Shown here: positions 58,919-64,000 of the stretch, piece by piece
Layout of the letters: each line of letters opens with the position of its first letter
Numbering within the stretch: the stretch's first letter is position 1
Assembly (NCBI RefSeq): GCF_040958095.1
Contig: NC_091233.1
Location: 6,049,536 to 6,113,535, forward strand
Length of the DNA stretch: 64,000 nt
Origin: Procambarus clarkii
Taxonomy: Eukaryota; Arthropoda; Malacostraca; Decapoda; Cambaridae
Reading direction: 5' to 3'
Notes under the pieces: model-generated
Told to the model about the DNA's origin: nothing
Seen by the model: the letters and a program-made list of their open reading frames with translations, nothing else
Databases searched by the model: none
Position numbers and translations under genes: made by a program

Positions 58919-59930
58919 ACCGGCCATATACTGCAGGTATGTTGACGACATTTTTACACAGGTACCTGATGTCAGACATCTGCAGGAGCTGAAGGAGGCA
59001 TTTGAGTGGAGTTCCGTGCTGCGTTTCACTTACGAGATGGAAAAGGATGGGAAGCTGCCCTTTCTAGATGTAACAGTCATGGAAAAGAGCGGATGTTTCC
59101 ACACTGCAGTCTACACTAAGGAAACGAACATAGGAATGTGCCTAAATGTCAAAAGCGACTGCCCAGATAGGTACAAGAGGAGTGTTGTTAACGCATATGT
59201 CGACCGAGCTCTCAGCCACAGCTCAGAATGGAAGCAAGTCGACGATGAACTCTGTAGGGTAAGGCAGGTCCTAGTCAACAACGGCTTCTCCAATGGTTTC
59301 GTCGAAGACATCATAAGAAGGAAAGTGAAACGCAATGCAACCTCTGAAGAGACAACCAACACAACACCTATACCCCCTATTAGACTATTTTACAGGAACT
59401 TCTTTTCCACAGCTCATAAAACGGAGGAAAGGGTCCTGAAAGATTTTGTTAATAGAAACGTTATCCCTACAGACAAAAATCAGAGGATACAACTGACGAT
59501 TCACTATAAAACCAGAAAAACGGCCAGCCTACTCATGAGAAACTCTCCAGACACAAAACAGAACGCTTTAAAAGAGACTAACGTCGTCTATGCCTTCAAA
59601 TGCCCTCTTGGGGACTGTAAGCTCCAAAAAACCCAGTATATAGGCAAGACAACAACATCTCTTTCTAGGCGTTTAACGATGCATAAGCAACAGGGCTCCA
59701 TTAAGGAACATATAATCTCTTCCCACAACCAAACCATCGCCAGAGAAATCCTAGTAAACAACACAGAAATCATCGATAGATACAGCGATAGCAGGCGGCT
59801 TGATGTTTGCGAGGCATTACACATCAAGAAGTCAACACCAGCAATCAACAGCCAATTAATGCACAACTATATTCTACCCACCTCAAGACTCCGCTCCAAT
59901 ATAGAAGCATCAAGAAATATGGACCAATAG
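58919..59930 (+). pseudogene. Penelope-like element, right copy (RT end plus full GIY-YIG)
   Basis: The sequence starts abruptly at PAIYCRYVDDIF (RT motif C), so fingers and most of the palm are missing, but the remaining frame is open for over 330 codons to TAG/stop at 59930. It covers the RT thumb, a linker (MRNSPDTKQNALKETN), CPLGDC and the GIY-YIG nuclease: VVYAFKC, YIGKTTTSLSRRLTMH with catalytic Tyr and Arg, then RRLDVCEALHIKKSTPAIN with the expected Glu and Asn. The nuclease would nick target DNA. It is on the opposite strand to the left copy and joined to it head to head at 58918/58919 with no spacer. Confidence 0.87.
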
Positions 59931-60112
59931 GCTTTCTACAATCACTTCTATTCAGTACCCATTGTTTCATGTTCTGGCTTGTGTTGATGAAATTAATACC
60001 TTATTAAATACCACCTCACCCCATCCACCTCACTCAAGTGTAGATATAAACAAAATCGGAGATGTTCTATTCTATTCAGTAAGTTCTATTCAGTTATGTA
60101 TGTGTTAACTAA

Positions 60113-60167
60113 AGTCTTTGAAAATGTAATAAGTTTTACGAAACGCGCTCAAGTGTCGCGTCAGACT
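60113..60167 (+). ncRNA. Hammerhead-ribozyme-like fold, degenerate core
   Basis: In the 3' region of the right Penelope-like copy: stem I AGTCT (60113-60117) with AGACT (60163-60167); stem II GTAA (60126-60129) with TTAC (60136-60139); then GAAA (60140-60143); stem III CGCG (60144-60147) with CGCG (60157-60160); then TC at 60161-60162 where a hammerhead would cleave. The conserved CTGATGA box reads TTGAAAAT instead, so self-cleavage is unlikely as written. Penelope-like elements are known to carry hammerheads in this kind of position. Confidence 0.45.
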
Positions 60168-60328
60168 AGAAATAAAAATGAATTTTGGAGAATTGATTTT
60201 TGAATTACCTCCAACAGTGAAAAGAAATGTACGAAAGATTGAGAAAATTCGTGTTAGAATTATTAATCTTACTTTTTCGGTCATATTTAATAATATATGT
60301 CTACAGGAAAGACTGCTACCAAAATATA

Positions 60329-60329
<1 letters not shown>

Positions 60330-60408
<79 letters not shown>
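60330..60408. repeat. (AT)n tract inside right arm
   Basis: TA repeat within the part of the right arm that is missing from the left arm. Confidence 0.95.
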
Positions 60409-60416
<8 letters not shown>

Positions 60417-60683
60417 TATATATATGCATATATATAAAGAGCCCAAAAGAATAATCGCAAACACGTGATTCGATTTTACGTAAGTATCCACTAGGAAAAT
60501 GAAACAAAAATTCCGAACGTTTTCGTGTTTCACCACATTATCTCGTATGTATTTCCTTGATATAAACATATGTATAGAAAAATGTATTTATGTAAATGGT
60601 TATAAATTATTTATCTAAAGCATTTTCGAATATCAAACTAAGTTACTTTAAACTTATTGAGCACCCGAGTAAATTTACATATC

Positions 60684-60756
60684 GGCCTGTTAGCTCAGTT
60701 GGTTAGAGCGCCATGCTAATAACGCGGATGTCGTGGGTTTGATCCCCATACGGGTC
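60684..60756 (+). tRNA. tRNA-Ile (AAU)-like copy, right arm
   Basis: GGCCTGTTAGCTCAGTTGG start, anticodon loop CTAATAA, T loop TTTGATC and acceptor end ACGGGTC, which pairs with GGCCTGT through a mismatch or wobbles. The A box is intact (TTAGCTC), unlike the left-arm copy. It is the mirror image of 56931-57003 in the inverted repeat and may be transcribed, but the weak acceptor stem argues against a functional tRNA. Confidence 0.65.
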
Positions 60757-61078
60757 AGGAGGCTTTCTCTGTGAAATGTCATTTTGTACCTAAATAGTAA
60801 CAGTAATATTTCACATTTTTTAACTACTATAATTCATTCCCATAAGTAACTCTAGTTTATGACGTTATATAGCATCACTCAAGAATTAGAAAGTTTGTAA
60901 CATTAAAATATTTAAGAATATTTATCATCATAAAATTTACCAGAGCTTAGAATTGTCCAAGGACACAAGACATAAATACACAGAGGAGTGTACGCATCTC
61001 GTTCAGCGGTGTATATAAAATGAATTTACATTTTGTTAAATGGTAAATAAATAAATATCTGACATAATAACGCTTCCA

Positions 61079-63632
<2,554 letters not shown>

Positions 63633-63639
63633 TATATAT

Positions 63640-64000
63640 ATATATATATTATTAAATATGACCGAAAAAGTAAGATTAATAATTCTATCACGAATTTTCT
63701 CAATCTTTCGTACATTTCTTTTTACTGTTGGAGGTAAATCAAAAATCAATTCTCCAAAATTCATTTTTATTTCTAGTCTGACGCGACACGAGCGCGTTTC
63801 ATAAAACTTATTACATTTTCAAAGACTTTAGTTTACAAATACACAACTGAATAGAACTTACGCATCTCCGATTTTATATCTACACTTGAGTGAGGTGGAT
63901 GGGGTGAGGTGGGATTAATAGGGTATTAATTTCATCAACATGAAATATATATATGTATATATATAAAGAGCCCAAAAGAATAATCGCAAACACGTGATTC
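63640..64000 (-). mobile_element. Penelope-like element tail fragment, third copy
   Basis: The reverse complement matches 59960-60310 (TTATATCTACACTTGAGTG side, through the hammerhead-like block, to TTTTCGGTCATATTTAATAA). At the right edge, AAAGAGCCCAAAAGAATAAT matches 60437 onward in direct orientation, so the fragment is itself rearranged. It continues beyond the window. Confidence 0.82.
63775..63827 (-). ncRNA. Second hammerhead-like fold
   Basis: Read on the minus strand it keeps stem I (AGTCT/AGACT), stem III (CGCG/CGCG with a loop two bases shorter), GAAA and the TC site, while stem II is GTAA/TTAT with one G-T pair. The core box is the same degenerate TTGAAAAT as at 60118-60125. Stems are kept while the loop varies, which is mild support for a real fold. 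Confidence 0.42.

Overview
The window looks like nuclear DNA of a decapod crustacean, possibly a crayfish or lobster; the species cannot be fixed by eye. The reasons are a spliced innexin gene tail, eukaryotic tRNA genes, many arthropod-type LINEs, tRNA-derived SINEs of a kind I associate with decapods, Penelope-like elements, and very heavy microsatellite and minisatellite content. Host coding sequence is scarce: two exons of one innexin gene and a few tRNA genes. Almost everything else is mobile or tandemly repeated DNA.

Layout. 1-1780: last two exons and introns of an innexin (gap-junction) gene, + strand. 1787-7895: two 28-bp minisatellites, the first starting a few bases after the innexin stop codon. 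8253-9330: a 45-bp and a 33-bp tandem array. 9448-20150: a train of SINEs and LINEs joined by (CA)n tracts, including an almost full-length CR1/L2-like LINE (A) and a second LINE family (C) with a UAAUG stop-start overlap between its two ORFs. 20150-26690: a pyrimidine-rich block, a near-palindrome, a (CT)n tract, two adjacent satellites (about 144 and 123 bp) and short-period repeats. 26700-31316: a second LINE/SINE train. 31431-36921: a Ty3/gypsy LTR element fossil with about two breaks. 37349-44240: a third LINE/SINE train. 44915-51950: a LINE (X) whose endonuclease region is split by a very young gypsy-like LTR element (45383-51391) holding a long unbroken frame without recognisable reverse transcriptase. 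51951-54245: a minus-strand element carrying only a zinc-knuckle ORF1. 55155-56405: tRNA-Ile and tRNA-Cys. 56466-61234: a large inverted repeat holding two head-to-head Penelope-like elements, each arm carrying a tRNA-Ile-like gene. 61235-63632: an R2-group LINE with a restriction-like endonuclease, set in (AT)n. 63640-64000: another Penelope-like tail.

How the parts work together. The SINEs carry different tRNA-like heads but share one body, and their 3' tail matches the 3' end of the CR1/L2-like LINEs, so they probably borrow that LINE's reverse transcriptase. Both end in (CA)n, and new copies repeatedly begin directly after an existing (CA)n, which explains the trains. The Penelope-like block is the most unusual architecture: an asymmetric palindrome, tRNA-Ile copies inside its arms, and a hammerhead-ribozyme-like fold in the element's tail with a degenerate core. 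All coordinates and identities come from reading the sequence; no database search was run.
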